A stretch of DNA of 64,000 bases from JAVBMV01 sp031552145. Lineage in GTDB: Bacteria > Myxococcota > Myxococcia > Myxococcales > UBA5297. The translations under genes were made by a program, and so were the position numbers. The stretch is from the NCBI GenBank assembly GCA_031552145.1, contig JAVBMV010000003.1, positions 310,001 to 374,000 on the forward strand, written 5' to 3'. Within the stretch, counting starts at the first letter, position 1; the number at the start of each line of letters is the position of its first letter. The notes beneath the pieces are model-generated. The model was not told the DNA's origin, did not search any database, and worked only from the letters and a program-made list of their open reading frames with translations. Positions 1 to 8,927 of the stretch are shown piece by piece.

Positions 1-431
1 AATCGGTTGAACATCACGACCGTCGCATCGACATCGAAGATGTCGGGGTCGAGCTGGACGAAGGCCCCGCCCCCGTCTCGCGAAAAGAGGCGTTCCTCGG
101 CGATCCGGTCGGACGCGTCCAGGTGCGCGCGATCCGTAGGTGACGGCTCCAACACCAACGCCGGCTTACGATAGACGCGAACGCGCGGATCTCCATTGTT
201 CTTCTCGATACAGACACACCAGGGGACGCCCTGCGCGATGGCGCGCAGGCGTGCATTCTCAAGGTCGGCGAGCAGCATCCTGGCCGCACCGCCGACTCGT
301 TGCCCGTCGACCACGCCCTGAAGGTTTGCGCCTGCGAGCGCAGCCATGATGCCCACGATGGCAACAACGACAAGCACTTCGACGAGCGTAAACCCGCGCG
401 ACCTCGCTCGTCTCACTGGAGCCTTCTCCAT
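1..431 (-). CDS. Type IV minor pilin, GspH/FimT-like (partial, cut by window edge)
   Basis: Reading down from an ATG at 431, the minus strand is open to the window edge (143 codons, no stop). Residues 12-30 carry a textbook class III prepilin signal: a basic leader, the G-F-T-L-V-E cleavage motif with Glu at +5, then a hydrophobic helix. After cleavage by PilD the helix would pack into a pilus or pseudopilus; the rest would be the GspH/FimT-type globular head, with two close cysteines near residue 70. Its start overlaps the end of the PilY1-like gene by 19 bases, so the two are probably translationally coupled. Minor pilins and PilY1 together form the priming tip complex of type IV pili. The C-terminus lies outside the window. 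An open frame at 14-373 on the same strand is a different, spurious frame. Confidence 0.88.
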   Translation of the reverse strand, partial: MEKAPVRRARSRGFTLVEVLVVVAIVGIMAALAGANLQGVVDGQRVGGAARMLLADLENARLRAIAQGVPWCVCIEKNNGDPRVRVYRKPALVLEPSPTDRAHLDASDRIAEERLFSRDGGGAFVQLDPDIFDVDATVVMFNR

Positions 432-3400
432 GACTGCACCCTGACCGGTTCGGAATAGAGAACCCCTACGGTATCGATCGGATTGTCTGGCCGATCGGGA
501 TTGTTGTCACCTCCGCTGCCATTACCGTCCGGGTCGCCATCCTCCGCTCCACCCATTTCGCCCTTCGGATCGTCTGACGTGGTGTAGCCGAACAGCCCCT
601 TGGTCAGCGAGACGAAGTTGCTGACAATACCCCCTCTGCCAACATCAATGTATGCAACCCGATCAGGCACGCAGGCCCCAGTGTCAATCTCCTCCGGGGT
701 GCACTGGCTCTTCTGAGGATCATACAAACAAGCCTGGGGCTCTCCCGTCCGCTTGTCGAAGCAATAGAGCGTGGAGGAACCAACACCGCCGCATTTGACC
801 AGCGTCGAAGCGGGCTTGTAGACAGCGAAGATAATGTACTTGTCCTCTATCGTCGGCTCCCCGAGCACCTTCCATCCCTCGGCAAGCCTCTTGCCCCAGA
901 GAAGCGGCGCATCACAGGTCCCCTCTGCTCCCAGGTCGTCTCTAACGGCAAAGAAGTAATCTCTACTGTTTTGCACTTCTGGCGCCGTGGAGTCGCCCGT
1001 GCCATAGTAGAAGATGTTTCGCTTGGTGCCATCCTGCCCATCATCGACACTGCGATAGGGCCTATTGTGCGCCACGGGGTAAATCCCCTCCGACTCAGCG
1101 TAGAGTTGCGACAGCGACAGCCCCGCGCCCGAATCATCGGGGAGACGAGACAGATAGACGTCCGGACAGCCGCTCGTGGGCGTAGGAGCAAGCGGATTGA
1201 AGAGCATACGAGGCCCCCACGAAGCAACCGTGCCCTTCGTAAAGTCGGACTTCCAAAGCTTCCCGTCAGCATCGGTCACATACGCGGCGGTGAGCACGCT
1301 GGTCTCGTCTGGCCTTAGAATCGTAGCCCTTCCCAAAACATTCCCCGTCCCGCCTAAATATGAAGGGAGCGGGAAGGTTGCATAACTATTGCCATCAGTA
1401 AAGATGTCGCCGGTCTCCAGATTGAGCACGTTCAGGCCCCGATACTCTGGCGCGAACGTCTCGGTCCAGCCCCCTCCCAGGACCGCAACCCAATGGAACG
1501 AACCATCGGAGAGGCGCACGCGCCCCAGGTTTGGCGGACTAAAGGTATCACCAAATTGCGGCAGTCCATTCTTCTCCCAGAGCAACTCGGGCGTCGTGGG
1601 GTCGCTGACATCCAGCGCAAAGACAGCGTTTCCACCCCAACCAAGCGTACCGACCAGCACCGTGCGCCATCCGGCGCCATCCTTCCCAAGACAGTCGCTG
1701 AAGCAGACATCGGACATCGCAAAACCGCCGTCCGCCATGAACTGGTGGCCCTTGGTTCGCAACCACGGCATCTTCTTCAGAACCGCGCTCGGGACGAAAG
1801 CCCAGCTCTCCTGGCCCGCCAGCGGAGCAGCCTCGTCGACGCTCTCTGTCATCTTCTCATGAACGGCGTGCACCATTCCCGTATTTGAACCGACGAATAC
1901 CATCGGGGGCCTGTTCTGGTGCTTCAGCATAAACGCCCTGTAGGCCTCAAACTCCTTCGCGGAGACCGTCCAGGCCTTGGAGAATCCGGGAGCATCGTGC
2001 AGAAACACTGGATCCGAGTGGAAGATGTCCGAGAGGCGCGACGTCTTCGTAAGGCTCCTTCCGGGAATATCGAAACTCTGGCGCGCTCCCCGATCATTGC
2101 GAATGAATTGAATAGTCGCCTCCGTGTCGGCGGGAGTAGCAAGCCCCATGTAAAGCTGAAAATTGCCCGCTTTGGGGTTGGCGAGAACATCGAACTCGAA
2201 CAGCTCGTTCGTACGCACGCCCGTGCGATCGATACCTGCATAAATCTTACGGAACGCATCGCCATGCGCGTTGGAGTTTAGCCGCCTCTGGTCGGCCAAG
2301 TTCCATCGCACATCGGACGACACCCTTCCCGTGCGCGAGACTGCGTAGGCATCGAGGTGCCCTTTCCACTCCGCTTGCTTCAGTTCGGCGGCAATATCAT
2401 CAACCACTTCGGAGCTCGCGGTGCCGGGAGAGACCTCGAAATAGCCAAGGTAAACCGAGTCGCCGCTCCGGGCCAGCAAGGGACGCGACCTCGTATACTT
2501 CCCGGCCGTAATGGTCGAGAAGATATCATTGAGACTACGCATCAGCCCGTCGTAATCACCCGCGTTGAAGGCCTTGCCCCCTTCATCAGGAAAACCTCCA
2601 GCGACGGCCATGCTGTCCAGATTGGCATCGGCCACACCAAATCCGACAACGAAGGAAGGGATCCCGATCTCCTTCAGGCCCTTCACGGCGCCCACCAGCT
2701 CCTCGCCCGAGTGCGTAAAGTCCCCATTCGCAGCTTGCTGGTTCTCGGCGCCGTCCGTCACGAGCAGTACAAAGTAGTCGCGGCAGGCGCGCGCATCGTC
2801 CGTCGCCATAAGGGCGCTGAGATAGTCCTTTGCGGAGACGAGCGAACCATGCAGAGGCGTGTAGTCTCCTTCCTGCGCACGCCTGAGTCCCTTGGGGTTC
2901 AGCTTCTCGTCGTATTTTCGCACTGCCTTTAGCGCGTCTCCCTCTACTCGGCCAGAGCCCGTGCCGGTATAGGTTGCCGTATCGGGGCCGACGGGAACGA
3001 AGGAGAGGGCGGGCTTCCCCATGTCGGCACCGTGATGCACCAGACTAATAGCCAGATCTTTCTTGGCGTGGAGAGGCGGCTGGAAGGTCACGGCCCCCAG
3101 AGGCTGCCCCGGATAGAGACTGGCAAACTGCGCTGGGAAGTCGGAAAACGCATATCCACTGAGCTTATTGCTCGCCGCGGGCCAGTAATAGTCAGCGACG
3201 ACGGTTTTTACCTCCTGTCGAGGCAGCGGCTGGGTGGTCAGCGTGGCGCTACACCAATCGTCCGCCGAATCCCACCGCGGTCTAGAGGCCGCGGTGGCGG
3301 GGCAATAGGTCGCACCGGAGGTTCTTCCATTTGCTGAGTTCCCATATCGCTCGGCGCGATGCAGGTAGCACCCCTTGGCGCCGGAGGTACATCCCGATGT

Positions 3401-5209
3401 GAACGAATCAGGGCAACTCGTAGTCGATACGCTCTTCGATTCACACTGATCGGAGGTCCCGACAAAGCTCTTTGTTACATTCCCAATAATGTCGTCTTCA
3501 TTCGACAGCATGACGTAGGTCCAGGCCTTCCGCCTGTAAGTATACTGCTTATACCGATAGCGACACTGCACTATCTGCGTAGACCACTTGTAGCTGCTTC
3601 CCGTGTACTGGCAGTAGGGCGTTCCGACCGTAGGCGGTTTTGCATAGGTCCACCTCTTTATCTGGAACGAACAGGTGCGCTTTCCACTATCGGAGTTGTC
3701 TTTATATGCGAGCTGAGTGGCATAGCAACGTCCGACTCCGGAAGCACCATCGGAGGTGGCGCATGGCAAGCCGGTGACCCCCTGGTACTTGCTTCCGGCG
3801 ATATCGAAATTCTTCCCCTCGGCCTCTGCGCAACTGTTGGGTATATTGACCGTGTAGGAATAAGTTTCGACAACCACGCCCGCGCTCTCTTTGACCGAAT
3901 AGCCAGAGAAACTCATGTTGGGGGTATACGCGGTCTGATCCGCATAAGTTGTCGTATCAGCGATTGACTTGGGAATATTCGCCTTTAGATCGCATCCGCC
4001 ATCACTGGCCGTTCCCGAACAGGCGGTTGTACTGAAGCCTCCCCCCGACAATGGGTCCTTGTAATTCGGGCGGTCTTCGCAGGGCTCACCCACTGCACTC
4101 ATGTTGATCCGAATATTCGTATAGGTGGCCGTCGGCCCACTGGGCGGATAGTTGTAGGTGGTCGAGCTGCCCGGGTATGTATATGTGGAGCCGCCAGCAT
4201 TTCGATATATCGTGCGCGTGGGATTCCCCGGCGATATTACTCGATCCTCCATGCCTCTCCCCGGAGGAGTGGTCGACAAGAGAAAATAATCATAAGAGCC
4301 CTCGGAATACATCGCGGGACATGAACCGTCACTCTGGGCATTGGAGACCAGCTTGTCGGTGCCACTCCAGGCCGTTGCCGTGAGCGCCCAGACATACCCC
4401 GGAACCTCATAAGCATCAGTCGGGTCACAGGCGGCGGTATGAATGTCTAACGGCACCGATGTGAATATCTTGCTCGGAGGCGAACCCTGGCACGCCGCAT
4501 TGGGGTGTCTATACAGATTGACTGTGGAGTCTGTCGTGCTGAGTGTCTTCAATTTACAGTTGCGCGTCCCAATGTTATTGCAGGTCTCTTCCACGGTCTG
4601 ACCCGAGGGCGCGTTCTTGTACTGCATACTGTCGAGCAATTTGGCCGAGCATGGGGCAATTGTATTCAGCGTGCTGTTGGCCGTGTCGGGCTCATATAGC
4701 TTTACGGTCGCCACCTCGACATTGGCACCAGCTTTAGCAATCGCATCATAGGTGCACACATGCGTGTATCCAGGGGCCACCGCCTTGTACTCAATGGTGC
4801 GCTCTGTCTGGTAGTAGCCCGCGACACCCACCTCCATCTTCTTCCCGTGAGCCTCCAGCGTATGGTACATGGCGCGCTTCGCCATGCAGAATCGGCTCTT
4901 GCAGACGTCGGAGACGCCATCATCCAGGAGCGGATCGTAGTCGTCATCCTCGTAACGCGCCGAGTAGTTGGGAGTAGCGGCCATGGAGCCCGACGTGTCG
5001 AGAATCACCAGGACGCGAGGCTTCGCTCCTTCGGAGGTTCTGCCGAGGCCCGGCAGGCCGAAACCAGCAGGCTCTGCCTGCGGACGCGATGCCGTAAAGA
5101 ATGTCGCACAGAATCCCACAGCGAAAGCCGCTGTCACCACGAGGGTTCGCCGTCTACCCGAACGCCGAAAGGGCTCCGACATCTGCGTTCCGCTCTTCTT
5201 CGAAAGCAT
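413..5209 (-). CDS. PilY1-like type IV pilus tip adhesin with split vWA domain
   Basis: 1598 aa. An ATG at 5209 is preferred over the adjacent GTG because AGGAG lies six bases upstream. A secretion signal (about residues 20-46) is followed by the start of a von Willebrand A domain with the MIDAS motif D-T-S-G-S near residue 72. The other MIDAS elements (a Thr near 785 and the T-D-G-A strand near 820) come about 700 residues later, so a Cys-, Tyr- and Ser-rich segment of about 620 residues seems inserted in the domain. Residues from about 1100 form the PilY1/PilC beta-propeller, with V-F-V-G-S-N-T-G and an Asp-rich T-D-A-D-G-K loop. PilY1 proteins act at the pilus tip in adhesion, surface sensing and control of retraction. 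The gene precedes and overlaps a minor pilin. Family call is firm; ligand unknown. Confidence 0.88.
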   Translation of the reverse strand: MLSKKSGTQMSEPFRRSGRRRTLVVTAAFAVGFCATFFTASRPQAEPAGFGLPGLGRTSEGAKPRVLVILDTSGSMAATPNYSARYEDDDYDPLLDDGVSDVCKSRFCMAKRAMYHTLEAHGKKMEVGVAGYYQTERTIEYKAVAPGYTHVCTYDAIAKAGANVEVATVKLYEPDTANSTLNTIAPCSAKLLDSMQYKNAPSGQTVEETCNNIGTRNCKLKTLSTTDSTVNLYRHPNAACQGSPPSKIFTSVPLDIHTAACDPTDAYEVPGYVWALTATAWSGTDKLVSNAQSDGSCPAMYSEGSYDYFLLSTTPPGRGMEDRVISPGNPTRTIYRNAGGSTYTYPGSSTTYNYPPSGPTATYTNIRINMSAVGEPCEDRPNYKDPLSGGGFSTTACSGTASDGGCDLKANIPKSIADTTTYADQTAYTPNMSFSGYSVKESAGVVVETYSYTVNIPNSCAEAEGKNFDIAGSKYQGVTGLPCATSDGASGVGRCYATQLAYKDNSDSGKRTCSFQIKRWTYAKPPTVGTPYCQYTGSSYKWSTQIVQCRYRYKQYTYRRKAWTYVMLSNEDDIIGNVTKSFVGTSDQCESKSVSTTSCPDSFTSGCTSGAKGCYLHRAERYGNSANGRTSGATYCPATAASRPRWDSADDWCSATLTTQPLPRQEVKTVVADYYWPAASNKLSGYAFSDFPAQFASLYPGQPLGAVTFQPPLHAKKDLAISLVHHGADMGKPALSFVPVGPDTATYTGTGSGRVEGDALKAVRKYDEKLNPKGLRRAQEGDYTPLHGSLVSAKDYLSALMATDDARACRDYFVLLVTDGAENQQAANGDFTHSGEELVGAVKGLKEIGIPSFVVGFGVADANLDSMAVAGGFPDEGGKAFNAGDYDGLMRSLNDIFSTITAGKYTRSRPLLARSGDSVYLGYFEVSPGTASSEVVDDIAAELKQAEWKGHLDAYAVSRTGRVSSDVRWNLADQRRLNSNAHGDAFRKIYAGIDRTGVRTNELFEFDVLANPKAGNFQLYMGLATPADTEATIQFIRNDRGARQSFDIPGRSLTKTSRLSDIFHSDPVFLHDAPGFSKAWTVSAKEFEAYRAFMLKHQNRPPMVFVGSNTGMVHAVHEKMTESVDEAAPLAGQESWAFVPSAVLKKMPWLRTKGHQFMADGGFAMSDVCFSDCLGKDGAGWRTVLVGTLGWGGNAVFALDVSDPTTPELLWEKNGLPQFGDTFSPPNLGRVRLSDGSFHWVAVLGGGWTETFAPEYRGLNVLNLETGDIFTDGNSYATFPLPSYLGGTGNVLGRATILRPDETSVLTAAYVTDADGKLWKSDFTKGTVASWGPRMLFNPLAPTPTSGCPDVYLSRLPDDSGAGLSLSQLYAESEGIYPVAHNRPYRSVDDGQDGTKRNIFYYGTGDSTAPEVQNSRDYFFAVRDDLGAEGTCDAPLLWGKRLAEGWKVLGEPTIEDKYIIFAVYKPASTLVKCGGVGSSTLYCFDKRTGEPQACLYDPQKSQCTPEEIDTGACVPDRVAYIDVGRGGIVSNFVSLTKGLFGYTTSDDPKGEMGGAEDGDPDGNGSGGDNNPDRPDNPIDTVGVLYSEPVRVQSWRRLQ

Positions 5210-5305
5210 CACCGACTCCTGAAATAAGTCCTACAAAAGGCGACATTGCCCTTCATCGCCGCTACCCAGGCGCACATTTCGCGCTCTACTCCAACTTCCG
5301 CAACA

Positions 5306-5321
5306 AGCATCTGCCGCGCCA
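5306..5321 (-). promoter_or_regulatory. Candidate sigma54 (-24/-12) promoter for the pilY1-like gene
   Basis: On the minus strand the site reads TGGCGCGGCAGATGCT. It fits TGGCAC-G-N4-TTGCW at 10 of the 12 defined positions and has the required GG-N10-GC spacing. It lies about 95 bases upstream of the ATG of the PilY1-like gene, in the 300-base gap after the HD-domain gene. Pilus genes are often sigma54-dependent and the window encodes two NtrC-family regulators. One matching site in GC-rich DNA can arise by chance. I see no other clear signal in this gap. Confidence 0.42.
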
Positions 5322-5509
5322 AGTCGGCGGCCGGTGTCGTTCGACTCTACACTCCGGCCAACCTCTGGCGCAATTTCTCTACCTTGTCGCTGACAAAAAA
5401 CGGCAGTCGCCCGCCGTGGGCGCACATATTGTTGTTTTCTCGGCATGCAACCAACCGCTAAATCCGCACATCAACGCACACCAGGGGGCAGCAATCCCAC
5501 CCGCCGCGC

Positions 5510-6850
5510 TCAATGCGCCCCGCCCAGCACGCGCTTCGGTTGCCCCTCGATCGCCAGGTCGAGCAGCGCCGGCTCCACGAGCATTTTACCGGAGGCGTCT
5601 CTTACCACTCGGGTAAGCGGCCGCTCGAACCTCTGGGGATCCCGGGCAAGCGAGATGGAGCGAACCACCCTGCCATCCGTGAGCTCGATGAAGGTGCCGG
5701 GGGGAAGTTGCCCCATCCGGTTCATAAAGGCCTGTAAGAGCGCCGGATCGTACCGGGTGTTGGCCCAAGGCGCGAGTAGGGCCAGCGCCGCGGCGGGCGG
5801 GGTTCTTCGCCTTCTAACGAGCAGGTCGTAGTCCTCCGCGATCCGTATGATCCGCGCGAAGAGGCTCGGCTTGATTCGCCTATCCGATTGTTCTCTCGAG
5901 TGCTGAATGGTGGCGAGAAGACGCCGGGTCTTCGCCTCGTGGAAGCCGCGCTGCCTCAAAAGCGCGATGGCCCCCCCCGTCTCGTGCGGCATTGGCCCGC
6001 TCGAAGGGACCAGCGCCTCTCCCATGTCGTGAAAGAGCGCCGAGAGCCCCAGGTCCTGCAGCTCGGCCTCATCGAGGCCAATCTCTCGCCCCACGAGCAG
6101 TGAGAGGTGCGCCACGCGAATCGTATGGAGACAGAAAGCGGACTGGCCGGCGGGCTCTACGAAGAGTCCTTCGCAGCCAAGGTCGGCGGAGATGAGCTCC
6201 GTGGCGAGGCGCCGCAGGGTGAGCACGTTGGGCTGACGTCCGGCAACGAGATTTCGATAGGTCTCCGCGAGTTGCTCGCAGGCGCGCTTATAGAACTCCT
6301 CCGGGTCGAAGGCATTTTCCGCGGCGTCATCGGCGCGCCGGAAGCGATAGAGCCCTTCGAACTGCACTTGATGCAGGCCATGGTTGTAGAGCACCCGCGC
6401 CAGGCTGTTGCGCTTCTGCGAGGGCGCCGCTGGGCTCGCGAGCGCGGCGAAGAAGAGGCGCACCTGTTGGCGGGAGAGCGGTGCCATGAAGGTGATCCCG
6501 CCGACGTTGTGACGTTTGTACTCCTCGCAGAGTTCGGCGCCGCTCGATTGGTCGTTGCGCCCCACGCGTACGTCGTTGACATAGACTTGATCCTCGACGG
6601 TCACGACGCGGATCGCCCCCAAGAGACCGTAGAGCGCCTCCATGGCGTTGACGACCTCTTCCACGGGCTTGTCGAAGGCCTTGTTCTCGGCACTATGGAT
6701 TCTGCTCATCCTGAGCAGGCCGAGCAGGAGCTGGACGAACCTGTCTCCATATTCGCGAACCTGACCCGCCAAGGCGCGATCTTCTGCAGCATGGGCTCTG
6801 GCAAGGGTTCTGCCCAGCCGGTCTTGCGCATTGAGAATGTCGTTGCTCAT
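5510..6850 (-). CDS. HD-domain (degenerate HD-GYP-like) signalling protein
   Basis: 446 aa. Residues about 25-190 form a helical/beta module resembling the N-terminal part of the upstream HEAT-like protein. Residues about 235-360 form an HD phosphohydrolase-like domain: a His in the helix before, then L-F-H-D-M-G-E, then a helix with H-S-R-E-Q. In active HD-GYP cyclic-di-GMP phosphodiesterases this last region reads H-H-E-x-x-D-G-x-G-Y-P; here the G-Y-P is absent, so activity on c-di-GMP is doubtful and a sensory or scaffold role is possible. It follows the HEAT-like gene by 18 bases, so they are probably co-transcribed. The start has an AGGAG about nine bases upstream. Position next to a pilus locus suggests, but does not prove, a role in motility signalling. 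Confidence 0.75.
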   Translation of the reverse strand: MSNDILNAQDRLGRTLARAHAAEDRALAGQVREYGDRFVQLLLGLLRMSRIHSAENKAFDKPVEEVVNAMEALYGLLGAIRVVTVEDQVYVNDVRVGRNDQSSGAELCEEYKRHNVGGITFMAPLSRQQVRLFFAALASPAAPSQKRNSLARVLYNHGLHQVQFEGLYRFRRADDAAENAFDPEEFYKRACEQLAETYRNLVAGRQPNVLTLRRLATELISADLGCEGLFVEPAGQSAFCLHTIRVAHLSLLVGREIGLDEAELQDLGLSALFHDMGEALVPSSGPMPHETGGAIALLRQRGFHEAKTRRLLATIQHSREQSDRRIKPSLFARIIRIAEDYDLLVRRRRTPPAAALALLAPWANTRYDPALLQAFMNRMGQLPPGTFIELTDGRVVRSISLARDPQRFERPLTRVVRDASGKMLVEPALLDLAIEGQPKRVLGGAH

Positions 6851-6868
6851 CTGTCTCTGCTCCTACTC

Positions 6869-8632
6869 TCAGGACTTAGCCTTGCGCGCGAGGATGGCGT
6901 CGCAGAGCGCGCGCGTCTCGGGATCAGAACGCTGGCCAATGGTCTTGAGCAGCGCCAGAACTTCCTCCATCTGCGGGCCGTGCGCCAAGAGCTCCAGACC
7001 GGCAGCGGCGGCGCGGAAGAGGCCTGGATTTCCCATGTCTCCCTTGAGAAGTTTGGCGAAGAAGCCTTTGCGTGAGCTCTTTTCCCAACCCGTGAAGGTG
7101 GAAATGGCGGTCCTTGCCGAGAGGCGCGCCAAGGCGCACCCCACCTTCTCGGCCTCGGCCTTCGAGACGGAGCGCGACGCAGTCTCCTTCTCGAACCAGC
7201 CGAGGAGCGGCGAGAAGCCGCGCTGCCCCGCCCTCTTCTCCAAGAGATCGATTGTTCTCAAACGAATCGCTTCGTCCTTCGACTCCAAGAGCGCCTTGGC
7301 CAGCGACATGGAGGAGACGACATCGGAGTTGGCGAGCACCTCGATGAGCTGGGCATGCGACCGCACGTCGGCGGCGACCCCCAACTCTACCGCAAGCGCC
7401 GCGGCGCGCTCGGGGGCGGCCTGCGACACAGCGTTCATTAGTCCGAGCCGAGCGGGGCCCGTGGAGGCACGTACGAGTTCCAAAAGTTGCTCGGGCGCCG
7501 TCTTCCCGGCGACAGCGGCGAGTTTACAGATGAGGCCCGTCCGCTCGATATCGCGCACCTCGGTGAGCAGCAGGCCCAAGATGCGCAGGCTCTCCGCCGG
7601 ATCTGCCTCGAGTACCTCCACGAGCGCCGGCATGGGCTCGCTCTCGGGAGGCAGCGCGCCGACCACGATTCGCAATGCCTCCTCTCCCATGGTTGCGGCG
7701 AAGGCCGCCTTGCGCTTCGCAGGGTCGGCCGCGGCGGCCGAGATGAGGAGTCTCGCCATCTCGAGGAGCGCCTCGGCGGCGCGCTCCATCTCCAGGAAGG
7801 CCCGGGTGTCGACCGCATACTCTTCGAGCAGTCTCCACTCGACCTGGGGCATTGCAACTATCTCGGCCAGGGCGCGAACCGCCGACCGAACGACCGCGCC
7901 AGGGTCCTCCTCGGCACGCAGCCGCTGCAGAATCGGCTCGGGGACGGAACGATAGAGCGCCCGCCCCACCTGTTCGAAGGATGCAGACTCTCGATCCCAT
8001 TGCTCGGGGAGAGGCACCTTCTCACGGGAATCGAACTCTTTCGGCATGGGGGGTTCAGGCTCCACTTCGTCGGGCACGAATCCCTCAACCGCATAGTAGG
8101 TGATTCCCTTGAAGCGGGTCTTTCTGAGCAGCGTGACGAGGTCATCCTCCTGCTGCCGGACGCCGGTAAAGCGCAACGAGAGGATCTCGAGCAGCCGAAC
8201 AAAGTCCTCCCATTCGGCTCCCGGCTGAAAGGCGAGGCGCCGCACGCCGTCTCTAAAGAGCCGAAAGGCCAACGAGCGCTCTCGATCGGTCTCGCGATAG
8301 ATCGTCTCGCCACGCGCCGTGAACTCGAAGGGCTGGATCTCCAGCTCTAACGCTCCGAAGGACTTGAGTACCGCCTCGACCTTGCTCTTGAAGTCGGCAA
8401 GAAGCTGCCGCACGGCGTCATTCTTCGCGTCGTAGAGCGAAAAGGAGCGGGCCGCGCGCGCGAGGGCCAGCAGCGCGGCGTTGGCACACAGGCCGAAGGT
8501 GCTCTCACCCGCCTTGGCATCGGCGCCAAGCTCGCCGCTCGTGCGCTGTTCTGCTGCCCTCATCGTTGGCGCCCGGTTCATCGGAGGGGGCAGAGTGCCT
8601 TGGCGCTTGCCGCTGTCGTTTGTCGTAGTCAC
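6869..8632 (-). CDS. HEAT-repeat-like helical protein, partner of the HD-domain protein
   Basis: 587 aa from a GTG start with GAGGAG about nine bases upstream. No signal peptide, so probably cytoplasmic. After a disordered stretch (about 1-45), residues 46-160 form a module with a Y-D-A-K-N-D-A-V helix, a G-E-T-I-Y hairpin and an E-R-S-L-A-F-R-L-F-R-D-G-V-R helix. The following HD protein starts with a similar module (I-H-S-A-E-N, then a D-Q-V-Y-V-N-D hairpin). The rest is almost wholly alpha-helical with short Leu/Ala-rich repeats typical of HEAT scaffolds. No catalytic motif is visible. It is the first gene of a pair with the HD protein. Precise function unknown; a scaffold for protein interaction is the most the sequence supports. 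Confidence 0.65.
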   Translation of the reverse strand: MTTTNDSGKRQGTLPPPMNRAPTMRAAEQRTSGELGADAKAGESTFGLCANAALLALARAARSFSLYDAKNDAVRQLLADFKSKVEAVLKSFGALELEIQPFEFTARGETIYRETDRERSLAFRLFRDGVRRLAFQPGAEWEDFVRLLEILSLRFTGVRQQEDDLVTLLRKTRFKGITYYAVEGFVPDEVEPEPPMPKEFDSREKVPLPEQWDRESASFEQVGRALYRSVPEPILQRLRAEEDPGAVVRSAVRALAEIVAMPQVEWRLLEEYAVDTRAFLEMERAAEALLEMARLLISAAAADPAKRKAAFAATMGEEALRIVVGALPPESEPMPALVEVLEADPAESLRILGLLLTEVRDIERTGLICKLAAVAGKTAPEQLLELVRASTGPARLGLMNAVSQAAPERAAALAVELGVAADVRSHAQLIEVLANSDVVSSMSLAKALLESKDEAIRLRTIDLLEKRAGQRGFSPLLGWFEKETASRSVSKAEAEKVGCALARLSARTAISTFTGWEKSSRKGFFAKLLKGDMGNPGLFRAAAAGLELLAHGPQMEEVLALLKTIGQRSDPETRALCDAILARKAKS

Positions 8633-8839
8633 CTTCTCTCGCTCCTCTATCGCCCACCCTGTCGCCTCCCCAGACCAACGGGAGAGATTGAGCGCCAGGA
8701 GTGTGGCCGACCACTAGTGAGCGGCACTTTTCCGGCGCGCCCTGCACGCAACCGCGACATCATAGGGCATTATTGCGAATCGGAGAGCCTCGGTCGATGG
8801 GGACAAAGATGCGCGCCGTGACTACATGCGGAAGATGGC

Positions 8840-8885
8840 GCGGCCCGCCCCTCCCTGCCACCTGGGCATGGGCTGAGCGGGCCGC
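8840..8885 (-). terminator. Possible hairpin after the ornithine aminotransferase gene
   Basis: A perfect 9-bp inverted repeat (GCGGCCCGC at 8840-8848 and GCGGGCCGC at 8877-8885) lies about 45 bases past the minus-strand stop of the aminotransferase. The 28-base loop is long and there is no T-tract, so it may be a weak terminator or only a structural element. The remaining sequence between 8633 and 8927 shows nothing else I can support. Confidence 0.35.
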
Positions 8886-8927
8886 TTCAAAGGCACCCCG
8901 TCGACGCGAGGCCAGGGTTTCTCTTCG

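Noticed and set aside
14..373. 119-codon open frame on the minus strand at the window edge
   Set aside because: It is out of frame with the real minor pilin, which has a clear prepilin signal and starts at 431.
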